Source: Pseudoalteromonas luteoviolacea DSM 6061 (GTDB taxonomy: Bacteria; Pseudomonadota; Gammaproteobacteria; Enterobacterales; Alteromonadaceae). From it: a stretch of 64,000 nucleotides of DNA. Each line of letters opens with the position of its first letter. Within the stretch, counting starts at the first letter, position 1. The position numbers and the translations under genes were made by a program. The notes under the pieces were generated by a model. That model was not told the origin of the DNA. It was given only the letters and a program-made list of their open reading frames with translations, and made no database searches. Location: contig NZ_AUYB01000158.1 of NCBI RefSeq assembly GCF_001625655.1, forward strand, positions 119,589-183,588, written 5' to 3'. Below, piece by piece: positions 25,985 through 36,208 of this stretch.

Positions 25985-28369
25985 ATGCAACTTAAGACTC
26001 GGTTACCGCTTGTTCTCGCTACAACAGCACTCGTTCCTATGCTCGTAATTTTCTTTATTGCGATGCTGCACAGTGCCAAACAGGCAGAGGAAATGAGTAT
26101 TCGAGCTGCACAATCAGAAGTGCTCAATGGCGCTGCTATTTTTGACAGTTACTTTTCACAACGAAAATCAGAAATAGCCACGCTCTCACGCCATTCTGTC
26201 GTTCGCTCTATGCAATTTTCAGACATTAAGCCAATTTTGATAGATGAAAAACAAGCCCATGAGGGTAAGTATGAGAAGTTTATATTAGGTAGAACAGATG
26301 GTAGCTTTCACAATACCGAAGGCGGTAACCCACATCACGGAATGCGCAGAACCTTTGACGATAAAGACCCCCACGCCAAAATAAAGACCATCTCTAAAAG
26401 AGATTATTGGCATTACACTGTAAGCAATAACATAGATCAAACACCGAGGGTATATGTTTCAGAGCCTATGATTTCATACACCACCGGAGTCACACAGATT
26501 GTGGTCGCAGCATCCATTTTTGATAGTAACAATCAAGTCACTGGGTTGGTTGGTGGGAGTATCCCTTGGAGAGAGGTGGACCGCCTTGTCATGCGCACTC
26601 AAGCACACGTGTTACAACAGTTTGGTGAGCAGGCTAAATTTATGCTTGTATCCAGTATAGGTTCATACATGTATCACTGGAACAAAGAAAAAAACATTCA
26701 ATACAAACATGTAGATGGTCACCACGTTTTAAATGAAATCGGAGAAAAGACCAGTATAATTTATCGAGTCACAAAAGAGCGAGAGCTTGCATTGAGAGAA
26801 ATCGGCATAAAAATGATCGCAGGGCTCGAAGGTTATGGTCGCTTTTCATTAAATGACAGCTCAGATGCATTTGCTTTTTACGCGCCGATAAAATCCGCCA
26901 ATTATAGCCTTGCAGTTGTATTGCCTGAACAGGTTGTATTTGCCTCAGTTTATGAGCTTCAAGACAAACTACTTTGGACTTTATTTATTGCGACCTTAGT
27001 CAGTATGGCCATTGCTTGGTGGATTGCATATCGCCTTTATTATCCAATATCAAAGTTGACCCATGCTGCACAGTCGTTAGCCAAAGGACAATATGACATT
27101 CATCTCAAAGCAAAAGGCGCTGATGAAATAGCTGAATTAAGCCGCACCTTTGAATCAATGCGAGATACTATCTCCAAACGTGAAAGCGATTTAGAGAGCC
27201 GAGTGGAAAAGCGCACGCAAGCGCTCGCGCAAGCAAAGCATGATGCCGAGCAAGCTGCTTCTGCGAAAAGCCGGTTTCTAGCAAATATGAGCCACGAAAT
27301 ACGCACCCCAATGAACGGTATTCTTGGCACAATTCAATTGTTAGAACAAGAAGCCGACTTCAATCAAGAGCAAAAGCTCTTATTAAAAATCGCCAGTATG
27401 TCTGGCAGCAATTTGCTCACTTTAATCAACGATATTCTTGATGTATCTAAATTAGAGCAAGGCCAAATTAGTTTGCACGAAGAGCCATTTGACCTGCGCG
27501 ACGCAGTAGGCCACTTAATGCAATTGACGCAGTCTAAAGCTCAAAGTAAACCCATTACAATGTGTTACTACTTTGAAGACAGTGCCCCGACTGAAGTAGT
27601 CAGTGACAAGCACAGACTACAGCAAGTTTTACTAAACCTGCTAAGCAACGCATACAAATTTACAGAAGAAGGTAAAATTACAGTCCACGTTCAAGTTCAC
27701 AAAAGCAACCCTAGCTTCTTGCAATTTTCTGTCAGTGACACAGGCATCGGAATTGCCAAAGACAAACAGCCTAAAATTTTCGATCCTTTTTGCCAAGAAG
27801 ACGATAGCACCACAAAGCGTTTTGGTGGGACAGGGTTAGGGTTAAATATTTGCCAACAATTAGTTTCTCTTGCAGGGGGTGAATTAAGCTGTGAATCGAC
27901 TCAAGGTATTGGCGCCACCTTTTACTTTAGTTGGCCTTTTTCACCTTGCTGTTTGGTCACACAATCAAGTGTAAAACCGCAAAGTTCAAAGTTGCAAGGG
28001 CATATACTATTAGCAGAAGACAATGCCATCAACCAAGTAGTCATATGTACTATGCTGGAAAAATTAGGACTCAGTGTCGAGTTGGCGACGGATGGCTTAC
28101 AAGTACTAGAAAAGGTCTCAAAGTCGAGTTTTGACTTGATCTTGATGGACGTTCATATGCCCAATATGGATGGAATTGAAGCAACCAAGCGACTTAGAAT
28201 TCAACCCGAGTTTTGCAATTTAATTATTATAGCTATCACGGCCAATGTTTTTTTAGAAGATGTGGCCTCTTATTACAGCGCGGGTATGGATGATTTTGTG
28301 GGTAAACCAGTTGAAATTGAAAAGTTAGAATCGGTTTTAGGTAAGTGGCTAAGAGTAAAAAACAGCTAA
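25985..28369 (+). CDS. Hybrid sensor histidine kinase (CACHE-HAMP-HisKA-HATPase-REC)
   Basis: 794 residues. Membrane helices at about 7-29 and 325-350 flank a periplasmic CACHE-like sensor (ASIFDSNNQVTGLVGGSIPW). HAMP, a short coiled coil, the phospho-acceptor NMSHEIRTPMNG, ATPase boxes NLLSNAYKFTEEG, DTGIGIAKD and GGTGLGLNI follow. A C-terminal receiver has DLILMDVHMPNMDG. No HPt domain is present, so phosphorelay must use a partner elsewhere. The 3' end overlaps the convergent cupin gene by 21 bp. Confidence 0.93.
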   Translation: MQLKTRLPLVLATTALVPMLVIFFIAMLHSAKQAEEMSIRAAQSEVLNGAAIFDSYFSQRKSEIATLSRHSVVRSMQFSDIKPILIDEKQAHEGKYEKFILGRTDGSFHNTEGGNPHHGMRRTFDDKDPHAKIKTISKRDYWHYTVSNNIDQTPRVYVSEPMISYTTGVTQIVVAASIFDSNNQVTGLVGGSIPWREVDRLVMRTQAHVLQQFGEQAKFMLVSSIGSYMYHWNKEKNIQYKHVDGHHVLNEIGEKTSIIYRVTKERELALREIGIKMIAGLEGYGRFSLNDSSDAFAFYAPIKSANYSLAVVLPEQVVFASVYELQDKLLWTLFIATLVSMAIAWWIAYRLYYPISKLTHAAQSLAKGQYDIHLKAKGADEIAELSRTFESMRDTISKRESDLESRVEKRTQALAQAKHDAEQAASAKSRFLANMSHEIRTPMNGILGTIQLLEQEADFNQEQKLLLKIASMSGSNLLTLINDILDVSKLEQGQISLHEEPFDLRDAVGHLMQLTQSKAQSKPITMCYYFEDSAPTEVVSDKHRLQQVLLNLLSNAYKFTEEGKITVHVQVHKSNPSFLQFSVSDTGIGIAKDKQPKIFDPFCQEDDSTTKRFGGTGLGLNICQQLVSLAGGELSCESTQGIGATFYFSWPFSPCCLVTQSSVKPQSSKLQGHILLAEDNAINQVVICTMLEKLGLSVELATDGLQVLEKVSKSSFDLILMDVHMPNMDGIEATKRLRIQPEFCNLIIIAITANVFLEDVASYYSAGMDDFVGKPVEIEKLESVLGKWLRVKNS

Positions 28370-28675
28370 CCACACTGTTTCTTCACCTGGTAATGTCCAA
28401 CTCACTTTGTGTTTGCAGTGCGCTGGGATATTAATATATTCACCTGGCTCTAGCTTCACAATACGTCCATCTTCAAAGGTCAGTTCCCCAGCTCCTTGAA
28501 GTACCATTACCCACTCATGTTGCGCTTGATCGTACCAGCCTTCATCTGGCGAAGTGTGGCCCTTTGAGACAATGCGTTCAATCTTAACCTCATCATTGCC
28601 AGCAATCACCTCAAAAAACTCGTCTTGAAGATTATTAGGTATGGCGTGAAAAACATTTTGCTTGTTTTGACTCAT
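28349..28675 (-). CDS. Cupin-domain protein
   Basis: 108 residues forming one cupin barrel: EWVMVLQGAGELTFEDGRIVKLEPGEYINIPAHCKHKVSW, with metal-ligand-like His/Glu positions. I take ATG at 28675 (MSQNKQ), preceded by AGAGG. The longer frame would run back through the tRNA gene. Probably a small metal-binding protein; function not assignable. Confidence 0.82.
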   Translation of the reverse strand: MSQNKQNVFHAIPNNLQDEFFEVIAGNDEVKIERIVSKGHTSPDEGWYDQAQHEWVMVLQGAGELTFEDGRIVKLEPGEYINIPAHCKHKVSWTLPGEETVWLAVFYS

Positions 28676-28738
28676 GCTGAACCTCTGTAGCGCTGACGCG
28701 TTATCGCTGTATGCGGCAACCTGAAAAAAGATGACGTT

Positions 28739-28814
<76 letters not shown>

Positions 28815-28970
28815 TAAACAAAACACGTTGATTTTATTACACCTTTTATATTTGTAAAGTGATTTTTTGGTGACCAATGTAGTTCGCTCTCTTACATATA
28901 GCCCTAGATGAGGTGTGATGCTATTCATCACACCTGTGATCACTTAAAGCTATGGAAGTGAGTGACTCTG

Positions 28971-29498
28971 CTAGTTTGCTAATTGCTTCAGAGCGTCTTC
29001 TAAAGATGCTTCAATATCACTGTTTGTTAATTTACCTGCTTCTACATCAAAGTTATCAAAGAAGCTAGGCACTGACAGACTTGCTTTTACATCTGCTGCA
29101 AAATAAGGTGCTGAGTTGACTGCCGCGCCCAATACACTTTGAGCACCACCAGGACCAGGAGATGTTGCCATTAATAGCATTGGGGTATTTTGGTATACCT
29201 TCATATCAATACGAGAAGTCCAATCAAAGACATTTTTATATGCCGCCGTATATGAGCCATTATGCTCTGCAAATGAAATGATAATTACATCCGCTGCACC
29301 GATTTTGTCATAAAACCTTTGTGCCTGCTCTGGGATGCCGCTCTGTGTTTCACGATCTGAGCTGTAAATCGGCATTTCATAGTCATTCAAATCTAATATT
29401 TCAACGTCAGCGTTTTCAATCTTTGAAGCAGCATATTTCGCTAATTGTTGGTTAATAGACTGACGGCTGTTGCTCGCTGCAAATGCTAGTACTTTCAT
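28971..29498 (-). CDS. NADPH-dependent FMN reductase / quinone reductase-like flavoprotein
   Basis: About 175 residues. The flavodoxin-like fold has LAFAASNSRQSINQQ (FMN phosphate loop), YDKIGAADVIIISFAEHNGSYTAAYKNVFDWTSR and LLMATSPGPGGAQS. The start is ATG 29498 because GGAG lies 6 nt upstream; the TTG at 29510 overlaps that ribosome site. It is divergent from a LysR regulator 121 bp away, which is probably its regulator. Confidence 0.88.
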   Translation of the reverse strand: MKVLAFAASNSRQSINQQLAKYAASKIENADVEILDLNDYEMPIYSSDRETQSGIPEQAQRFYDKIGAADVIIISFAEHNGSYTAAYKNVFDWTSRIDMKVYQNTPMLLMATSPGPGGAQSVLGAAVNSAPYFAADVKASLSVPSFFDNFDVEAGKLTNSDIEASLEDALKQLAN

Positions 29499-29619
29499 GG
29501 TGTTCTCCAAGTATATTAAGTGATTAATTCTTGCTAAGTGTCTCTCGACTTGATGACAAACAGTGTAGATTAAGTTTTAATAAACATTAATAGGGTAAAT
29601 ATAAAGTCACTATTTCCAT

Positions 29620-30525
29620 ATGAGTTACAATCTATTTGAAGGCATTCAGGTTTTCGTCAAGGTGGTTCAATGTAATAGCTTTGCTTTGGCAGCTGAGCAA
29701 CTTGGTCATTCTCCATCTCATGTCAGTAAGGTTATTAATCGTTTAGAATCCCGCGTGGGATTAAGGCTACTTAATCGCACCACAAGAACATTAGCATTAA
29801 CACCTGACGGAGAAGTGTATTATCAGCATTGTCTTCAATTGGTCAGTGATGCCCAGCAGACACTTCAATTACTGACGCAAAAAGACGACAAACCCAAAGG
29901 TGTGCTAAAAATCAGTTGCCCTGTGGCGTTTAGCTTAGATTATCTGCGCCCAGCTATCGCACAATACTTAAGGAAATACCCAAATGTGTCATTGGAATGG
30001 GATATCAGTGATCGTGCTGTTGATGTTGTGGGGGATGGATACGATTTGGCGATTCGTGCCACCGCACAATTGGAGGAGTCCAGCTTGATTTGTAAACGCA
30101 TATATCAATGCCGGACTTTGGTTGTTGCCAGCCCTCAATATATAGAGCAGTATGGCCGACCCTATCACCCTCGTGAACTCGCAAAACACCATTGTGTATG
30201 CTACAGCAACCTAAAAAATCCAGAACGTTGGGAGTTTTCGGACTCCAATGGCAAAAGTTTTACTGTAGATGTGCGTAAACGCATCAACTGCAATAATGGC
30301 AAAATGCAGGCATCGATGGCAATTGATGGCTTAGGTATCTGCAGGCTACCTGAGTTTTATTTGAACGATGCGCTCAAAACCGGTGAATTAGAAGTGTTAT
30401 TTGAAGAGTATTTGCAAAAGTCGGTTTACGTCTATGTGGTGTATCCAAGTAGAAAACACCTCTCTCCAAAAGTGCGCTACTTTATTGACACTTTGAGTGA
30501 CCATATGGCACACCTTCAAAATTAA
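29620..30525 (+). CDS. LysR-family transcriptional regulator
   Basis: 301 residues. The N-terminal HTH has FVKVVQCNSFALAAEQLGHSPSHVSKVINRLESRVGLRLLNRTTR, followed by a LysR substrate-binding domain. Divergent from the flavin reductase gene, the usual arrangement for regulator and target. It overlaps the convergent substrate-binding-protein gene by 4 bp. Confidence 0.92.
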   Translation: MSYNLFEGIQVFVKVVQCNSFALAAEQLGHSPSHVSKVINRLESRVGLRLLNRTTRTLALTPDGEVYYQHCLQLVSDAQQTLQLLTQKDDKPKGVLKISCPVAFSLDYLRPAIAQYLRKYPNVSLEWDISDRAVDVVGDGYDLAIRATAQLEESSLICKRIYQCRTLVVASPQYIEQYGRPYHPRELAKHHCVCYSNLKNPERWEFSDSNGKSFTVDVRKRINCNNGKMQASMAIDGLGICRLPEFYLNDALKTGELEVLFEEYLQKSVYVYVVYPSRKHLSPKVRYFIDTLSDHMAHLQN

Positions 30526-31262
30526 GGCTCAAGAGAAGCTCCATAACGTGCATAAATAGCCCTGATTTCTTGGTTGTTACGCATTGTTCTCAACGCTGCA
30601 TTAAGCTGAATTTGCAGCGTGGATAAATTTGGCTGTAGTCTCATATAAACAGGCAGAGTGCTAATTTTATATACCTCTTTGAAGGTTTTATACGCATTGA
30701 CAGTACTCTTGTAGTAATCAGCTGTGGTGTCACCCAGCATCACATAATCGACACGCCTATGGCGCAACTGTGAAAGCAACTCTTTTTCAGAAATATTGTC
30801 GTACACTAGAATCTTATCTTTACCAAAGTGGTGTTCAAACTCTCCATAGCGGTAGCCACGCACTCGCCCAATCACTTTTCCGTAAAGTTGAACGGGCTCA
30901 GTGACCATCGTATCGTTTTCATGACCTAAAATGATCTCAGTAGAGCTGGCATATGCATCGCTATATATTCCAGGTATTCTTCTTTGCGCACGCCAGCTTG
31001 GATGTACGCCAGGTTCGATATCAATTTGTCCTTCATCGAACAGTTTTTGCCCTTTTGCTACAGACCAAGGCACTAACTTAAAGGTATGCCCAGTCAATTC
31101 CCCTAACCGACCAAACAAGTCTTTAAATATTCCGCTTTGCCTGCCGTTAGCAATAAAGTTATATGGTGGGTTTGCTCCGTGGTACACCAAAACCGTGTAT
31201 GTTTCAGCCCGCGCGCCAAAAACAACACAAAAAATAAAAATTAAACTAAGTATACGTCGCAT
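30522..31262 (-). CDS. Periplasmic solute-binding protein (SBP_bac_3-like)
   Basis: 246 residues with a signal peptide (MRRILSLIFIFCVVFGARA) and the two-lobe amino-acid-binding fold: GIFKDLFGRLGELTGHTFKLVPW, ELLSQLRHRRVDYVMLG and LNAALRTMRNNQEIRAIYARYG. No permease or ATPase is adjacent, so it may be a stand-alone sensor or scavenging protein rather than part of an ABC importer. Confidence 0.82.
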   Translation of the reverse strand: MRRILSLIFIFCVVFGARAETYTVLVYHGANPPYNFIANGRQSGIFKDLFGRLGELTGHTFKLVPWSVAKGQKLFDEGQIDIEPGVHPSWRAQRRIPGIYSDAYASSTEIILGHENDTMVTEPVQLYGKVIGRVRGYRYGEFEHHFGKDKILVYDNISEKELLSQLRHRRVDYVMLGDTTADYYKSTVNAYKTFKEVYKISTLPVYMRLQPNLSTLQIQLNAALRTMRNNQEIRAIYARYGASLEP

Positions 31263-31656
31263 GACGCCCTCTAATTTTCTCCTCCATACTCAACTTAGCA
31301 TAAAATTTACACATTTAAACTAACAACGCTTTTTCTGAGCAAGCTTAAGCCAGTTTCTGCCAGAAATCGTAACGGTAAAAAATTTCACAATAAATCGCTT
31401 GAAACAATAATTCCAAATTTAAAATATATTGACTATATATTGCTCATAAATTTCATTTCTTAAATTTTTTCTTCATTTTTTTGACTTTAATCATAAATAT
31501 TATATTCATTAATTCGTTTAATAATAGTGTGCAAACGCAAGGCAAAAGCCATGTAGTCCAAGTTGTGAAGGATATGGCACGACAAGGGCACAACTGCACA
31601 TACACTTTTATTAACTGAGCTATTTAGGCTCTAATTCTTCAGAAAAGGAAAAAACT
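31263..31656. other. 394-bp AT-rich divergent intergenic region
   Basis: A TTGACT hexamer near 31480 in very AT-rich DNA could belong to a promoter of the secreted-protein gene at 31657. No hairpin or operator stood out. Confidence 0.35.
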
Positions 31657-32040
31657 ATGAAAACTGGCGTATTATTCTCACTTATTGCTACTGCTGCTGT
31701 TGCTCATGTGTCGGCAGACGAGCTCTCTCCTCAAGCCGGTTACGCAAGCGTTGACGAAGTGTTGGAATATGGTCGTAAGTATCAAACGATAAAATCGCAT
31801 CTAACAGATGCTGGCTATCGTTTTCATAGCTGCAATCAGCAAGTAATCTATTACTTTGTAACACCGATGCAAGCTGAATACCTTTATGCTCAAGCCGAGT
31901 GTACTTATTCAACACCAAGCGGTGGCAACTTCTCTCTTCAAACAGACTACGCCACAGTAAAAATCGACGTCACGTTTAATCAAGAGCACGGCGTTTACAG
32001 AGAAGGTGATGTAACGGTTAACTACACTACGGTTTACTAA
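31657..32040 (+). CDS. Secreted protein of unknown function
   Basis: 127 residues with a signal peptide (to about HVSA) and two cysteines (SCNQQ and ECTYS) that could form a disulfide. AAAAGG lies 8 nt before the ATG. The mature part is rich in Tyr and beta-prone. I do not recognise the family. Confidence 0.72.
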   Translation: MKTGVLFSLIATAAVAHVSADELSPQAGYASVDEVLEYGRKYQTIKSHLTDAGYRFHSCNQQVIYYFVTPMQAEYLYAQAECTYSTPSGGNFSLQTDYATVKIDVTFNQEHGVYREGDVTVNYTTVY

Positions 32041-32154
32041 GCACTTATACACATCAAGTATATAAACCGGTTAATAGTACTTGGTTGTGTTTAGTCAGCC
32101 CGAGTTGGAGCATCCTTAGATGCTCCTTTAGTGATTTGCTTACGCAGTTTTTCA

Positions 32155-33309
32155 TCACTTTTCAAAGATGTGGATAAACCCATCTAAATCAGGCACCAAG
32201 ACTTTTGAATTACTCACAGCTGGAGACGCATAAACTCCACCATGAACAAAACCAGCTATTTTATTCGGTTGATATTGCCAAAGGATTTCGCCAGAGTCTG
32301 TGTCCACGGCTAAAAAGCCACGCTTTGTAATATACCAACCCGGCTCATCGTGACCCGTGGAACCAATATAAACATGGCCTTTATGCACAATTGGCTTTCC
32401 CCAACTCCAACCCGGCGTAGATGTTTGCCAAACTATTTCGCCAGACTGCGTGGCTATCTTGAATAACAACTTAGCATCTGAGCTTCCGATATAAAAATGC
32501 TCTTTATCTTTGTCAGCGGCAGCACTAGATTCTACCCAAGATCCCCCAGGCAATGCATTTTTCCAGACGATAGCACCATTTAACGCAGAGAAACCATACA
32601 AATAAGTATCTCTTGACCCAACCACTAAAATATCATCAACGACAACAGGGCTCGAGGGTATCGCCCCTTGTGTCTCATGTTGCCATACGACTTGTCCAGT
32701 ATGCTTGTCCAGTGCGTATACAGCACCTTCCCAGCTGGTGATGTACACTAAGCCTTGGTAAGTTGTTGCTGTCGACCGGATCTTTGAACCAACTTTGAAC
32801 TTCCAACGCAGCTCTCCAGTGCGTTTTACAAATGCGTAAAAATAACCATCAGCGCTGCCAACATAGATACTGGTTCTATCTGCAATCGGACTAGATTTTG
32901 TATAGTCAAACGCCCATGGCGCATGGTTGGCTGGCAATATCCGCGTATAGTCACCATCATTTAAACTTGCTTGCCACAGCAAGGCTCCTGTCCAGCGATT
33001 TAAAGCATAAAGTTGCCCATCGTCACTACTAAAGTAAACACGGTACTGATCTATCAAAGGTTTAGAGCGAACTTTATCAGCAGTCGAAAAGGACCATCGA
33101 AGCTTGGCTCTGTCGACATCAAACGCATACAACTTGCCATTGTCGCTGCCAAAATAGGCAAGGTGCCCTTTGAGTGAAATACTGCCCCAGTTTTCGCTAC
33201 CAGTTTGAAAGCTATATAAATAGTCGCCGCTTTTGGCTAGTGGTTGAAATGACATAACAGCTAGGATTAGTGTTATCAGGTATAGGTAAAGCGATTTGTG
33301 TAATTTCAT
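32155..33309 (-). CDS. Secreted PQQ-type beta-propeller protein
   Basis: 384 residues with a signal peptide (to about QPLAKS). Seven to eight propeller repeats of the PQQ/BamB type follow, each of the form VYxGSxDGxxYAFxxxTGxLxWxF. Examples are LYAFDVDRAKLRWSF, LYALNRWTGALLWQA, VYALDKHTGQVVWQH and FLAVDTDSGEILWQY. Dehydrogenase catalytic residues are not evident, so it is probably a structural or binding propeller. It lies 92 bp downstream of the CadC-like gene on the same strand, so may be its target. Confidence 0.85.
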   Translation of the reverse strand: MKLHKSLYLYLITLILAVMSFQPLAKSGDYLYSFQTGSENWGSISLKGHLAYFGSDNGKLYAFDVDRAKLRWSFSTADKVRSKPLIDQYRVYFSSDDGQLYALNRWTGALLWQASLNDGDYTRILPANHAPWAFDYTKSSPIADRTSIYVGSADGYFYAFVKRTGELRWKFKVGSKIRSTATTYQGLVYITSWEGAVYALDKHTGQVVWQHETQGAIPSSPVVVDDILVVGSRDTYLYGFSALNGAIVWKNALPGGSWVESSAAADKDKEHFYIGSSDAKLLFKIATQSGEIVWQTSTPGWSWGKPIVHKGHVYIGSTGHDEPGWYITKRGFLAVDTDSGEILWQYQPNKIAGFVHGGVYASPAVSNSKVLVPDLDGFIHIFEK

Positions 33310-33401
33310 AGTGTGCTCCTTTTGATATTTTGAAACACACTATCGAGTGATATAAATGAAATCCTGAAATAACTCTAAAACATTCTTAAAAAATATTAAG
33401 A

Positions 33402-34778
33402 CTATGATTTATCTAGTTTTAAAATATATTTATTCACCATTTCATTAAACTGGATGTCGTCTCTAAGCGATAAAAAGTGCGGGTCAGCCGCAACCCACAT
33501 AAATGCATATTGACCAGCTAGACGTGATTGTTCTAAATAATGTAGTGCTAACTGATTGTCACCAATCGCTGTCGCATAGCGTGCCAATGACATAGGAGCA
33601 GTATAGTGCCCTACATCTGCCTTGCGCGTATCATGGAACAGCAACCAACGGTAGACTCCTTTCATACCATGTAGATCAAACAAACTTTGGACTTGAGCTA
33701 ATTCTTCGTGGTTGTATCCTTCGTATCTCATCACCCAGAGTAATTCATTTACTGCTAATTCATACTCTCCCAACTGTTCATAAATGGCTCTTAAGCATAC
33801 GTGATAAAAACGGTTGCTACTTGAATAAGGACGCAATTTTTCGAGCACATTTTTTGCCTCATCGAAATTTTGACTCATCATATAAACCCAAGCCACGCTC
33901 TCGCTGGAGTAACCATTAGGATCAAGAGATTGATAGTTTTGAATATGCTTCAAGGCTTGTTGTATTTTGCCCTGTGCCAATAGATATTGGCCATACATAT
34001 GATGCCCTTCACTACTTGGCAGGGACCTCAAGAAGTAGGGCTGAGCACTCTCAACATCCATTGCTCCCATAAAAATGAGTTTAGCAAACAATAAGTTGGC
34101 TCCTTTGTGATCCTCATTTGAGTCTAAAATACGTTGTAGAATCACTTCGAGCTGTAATTTGTCACGGTGAAAGTTAGCGCTTTGCGGTTGTAATCGCATA
34201 AAATATGCTTTAGCCAACCAGTAAAGCGGTTCGATTAGGTCGGGCCTGTCGACAGTAACTGTCTGCAATAAGCTAATAGCCGTTTCTAGTTCCTCTGGGT
34301 GGTTACTGATAATGTAACGCGCTTGATTGTATGGCTCCACTAAATGCTCTGGAACCTCTCCCCCCACAGGCTGTCGAGGTAACTGCCAGAACAATATTAA
34401 GGCTATCAAAAGCAAGCCGAACACCGCTTTTAGCAGATAGCTATCTAGCATAGAAGGTAAAGGTTCTGAAATGGGCGGCCCCACCCAGCGATAGCCAACA
34501 CCTGAAATTGTTTTTATGTACTTTGGTGATTTTGCATCATCCCCAAGGAGCTTTCTAAGCCCATTAACCGCGACATATATAGCATCTTCACTTACAACTC
34601 TTTGCCCCCAAACCTCTGAAAGAATTTGTGTTTTACTGACATCTTGGTGCTTAAATTTTAGCAGTAGCACAAGTAACGCATACTGCTTTGGGTCCAGCTC
34701 CACAACTTTAAAACCATTTTCTAGGCTCAACTGCCGATGATTAATTACCCACTGTCCTTTATTGGCGGTCTTCAGCAT
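33402..34778 (-). CDS. CadC-like membrane-anchored transcriptional regulator with TPR domain
   Basis: 458 residues. The N-terminal winged helix (about 1-105) has QILSEVWGQRVVSEDAIYVAVNGLRKLLGDD and KYIKTISGVGYRWVG. One membrane helix follows (about 121-142, LLKAVFGLLLIALILFW), then a roughly 300-residue helical, TPR-rich C-terminal domain. One-component regulators of this type sense envelope conditions and bind DNA from the membrane. Confidence 0.88.
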   Translation of the reverse strand: MLKTANKGQWVINHRQLSLENGFKVVELDPKQYALLVLLLKFKHQDVSKTQILSEVWGQRVVSEDAIYVAVNGLRKLLGDDAKSPKYIKTISGVGYRWVGPPISEPLPSMLDSYLLKAVFGLLLIALILFWQLPRQPVGGEVPEHLVEPYNQARYIISNHPEELETAISLLQTVTVDRPDLIEPLYWLAKAYFMRLQPQSANFHRDKLQLEVILQRILDSNEDHKGANLLFAKLIFMGAMDVESAQPYFLRSLPSSEGHHMYGQYLLAQGKIQQALKHIQNYQSLDPNGYSSESVAWVYMMSQNFDEAKNVLEKLRPYSSSNRFYHVCLRAIYEQLGEYELAVNELLWVMRYEGYNHEELAQVQSLFDLHGMKGVYRWLLFHDTRKADVGHYTAPMSLARYATAIGDNQLALHYLEQSRLAGQYAFMWVAADPHFLSLRDDIQFNEMVNKYILKLDKS

Positions 34779-34956
34779 AATTCCTACCTGAGAATAAAAA
34801 TTTGTCGTTATTTAATTTAAAATTTCTAGGGTGAAATTTCGCCATTAGCATAATGGACTTGAAGGAGCTTGTTAAGGATTTGTTTACACAAATTACAACT
34901 TGAAACATTTGGGATAGATTTCAGGGTGGCTACACTGCCACCCTATTACAACTAAA

Positions 34957-35703
34957 TTAATAGTAGTCCGTACTTAAGTTACCAGTTTGGCTTGTTTCCA
35001 ACACACTCCACTCATCGACTAATAACGTCGTGCCACCAGCATTACTGCACTTTATGCCATAAACTAAGCTTGAGCTATACGCGTCATAGCCTGTCTTTGC
35101 TCGGTGACTGAAAAAATCGCTATGGATGTTGGCCAGTTGTGATTCACCATTGAATAATTTTGGCCCGGCAGTATTGAACTCGACGATACTGCACAGTCCA
35201 TCAGCTGCGTAAGTGTTAATGGCCAACTGAGGTACAACGGTAACGTCAGCATAGAACCCTGGTGTTCTGTCGCCTGGCGCTTGCCAATTCGCTGCCTCTA
35301 ATACTCTTTCATAATGAATGCTAGGCGCCGAAGGGACTTTATGGTGCACAATAAAGCTGCGATTTTGGTCATGACAAGTCAATTTTAATACCTTAGATAC
35401 AGTTTCAAAGCCAGCTTCTACATTTCCATATACAGCTTTATTATCAGACACTTGAAGTTGAGAAACTAAGGTAGTTCCAGCTTCATCATACAGTGCAGCT
35501 GAAGTACAGCTTGCTTGATCGCTCGTCGAAATAAATGCCGCCAAGTAATGTGCTGAGCTAGTCTGCACGCTCACTGAAGTCACAGGACCATAACTGTATT
35601 GTGTGGTTCTACCTGCGCTACTATCCGCGTCGTAAATTGGCTCTAAAGCATAAACACTGCTCGTGACAAGCGCACTTGCCGCCATGATGTGTACTAGTTT
35701 CAT
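34957..35703 (-). CDS. Secreted protein of unknown function
   Basis: About 248 residues. The start is ATG 35703 (MKLVHIMAASALVTSSVYA) because AGGAGA lies 6 nt upstream and a signal peptide begins there; the longer open frame adds an unlikely leader. Four or five Cys are scattered in the mature part, which is beta-rich. Family not recognised. Confidence 0.72.
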   Translation of the reverse strand: MKLVHIMAASALVTSSVYALEPIYDADSSAGRTTQYSYGPVTSVSVQTSSAHYLAAFISTSDQASCTSAALYDEAGTTLVSQLQVSDNKAVYGNVEAGFETVSKVLKLTCHDQNRSFIVHHKVPSAPSIHYERVLEAANWQAPGDRTPGFYADVTVVPQLAINTYAADGLCSIVEFNTAGPKLFNGESQLANIHSDFFSHRAKTGYDAYSSSLVYGIKCSNAGGTTLLVDEWSVLETSQTGNLSTDYY

Positions 35704-36208
35704 TACTGTCTCCTTTGAAAATACACATTTAATAAGTCTATTATTTTTACTAATTATTTTAAGCGCACTTTTCCACCAAATCACATGGTTTGGCGCTCAA
35801 TAAACCCGAGAATTAAGAACTCCAAATAAACAATACTTGAGCTCACATAGCTATTTTTTACACTCTTAAGAGGCACCCAATTGAGGGCTTAATACTCACT
35901 GTGTGCATTTCAATAATGACGGTAAAAAATAATAAGTCAATTATTTTTACTTATTAAATCAAGCACTCAATTGCCTTCTCTCTAATACAGGTATAAATCT
36001 TTAATAATTGATATTTATAGATATTTTTATAATCTGTAAAAATATATCTATAAATATCAAATATGAACTGAGAGCACACTCAGTTGCAAAGCGCAAGAAT
36101 TTACAAGGTTTTTGCAACAGCGGTATAGTCGAGAAAACATCAATGTTGATGAATAATTGGAAGATTTAAAACAGAGTACACTCAACATACTCTGTTTATA
36201 GACACGTT
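35704..36208. other. 505-bp AT-rich intergenic region with a long palindrome
   Basis: The main content is an AT-only palindrome at 36008-36060: a 17-bp perfect arm starting TTGATATTTATAG, with a further partly paired TTTTA/TAAAA and a short central loop. No gene found. The palindrome could be a hairpin, a protein-binding site or a mobile-element remnant. Confidence 0.5.
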
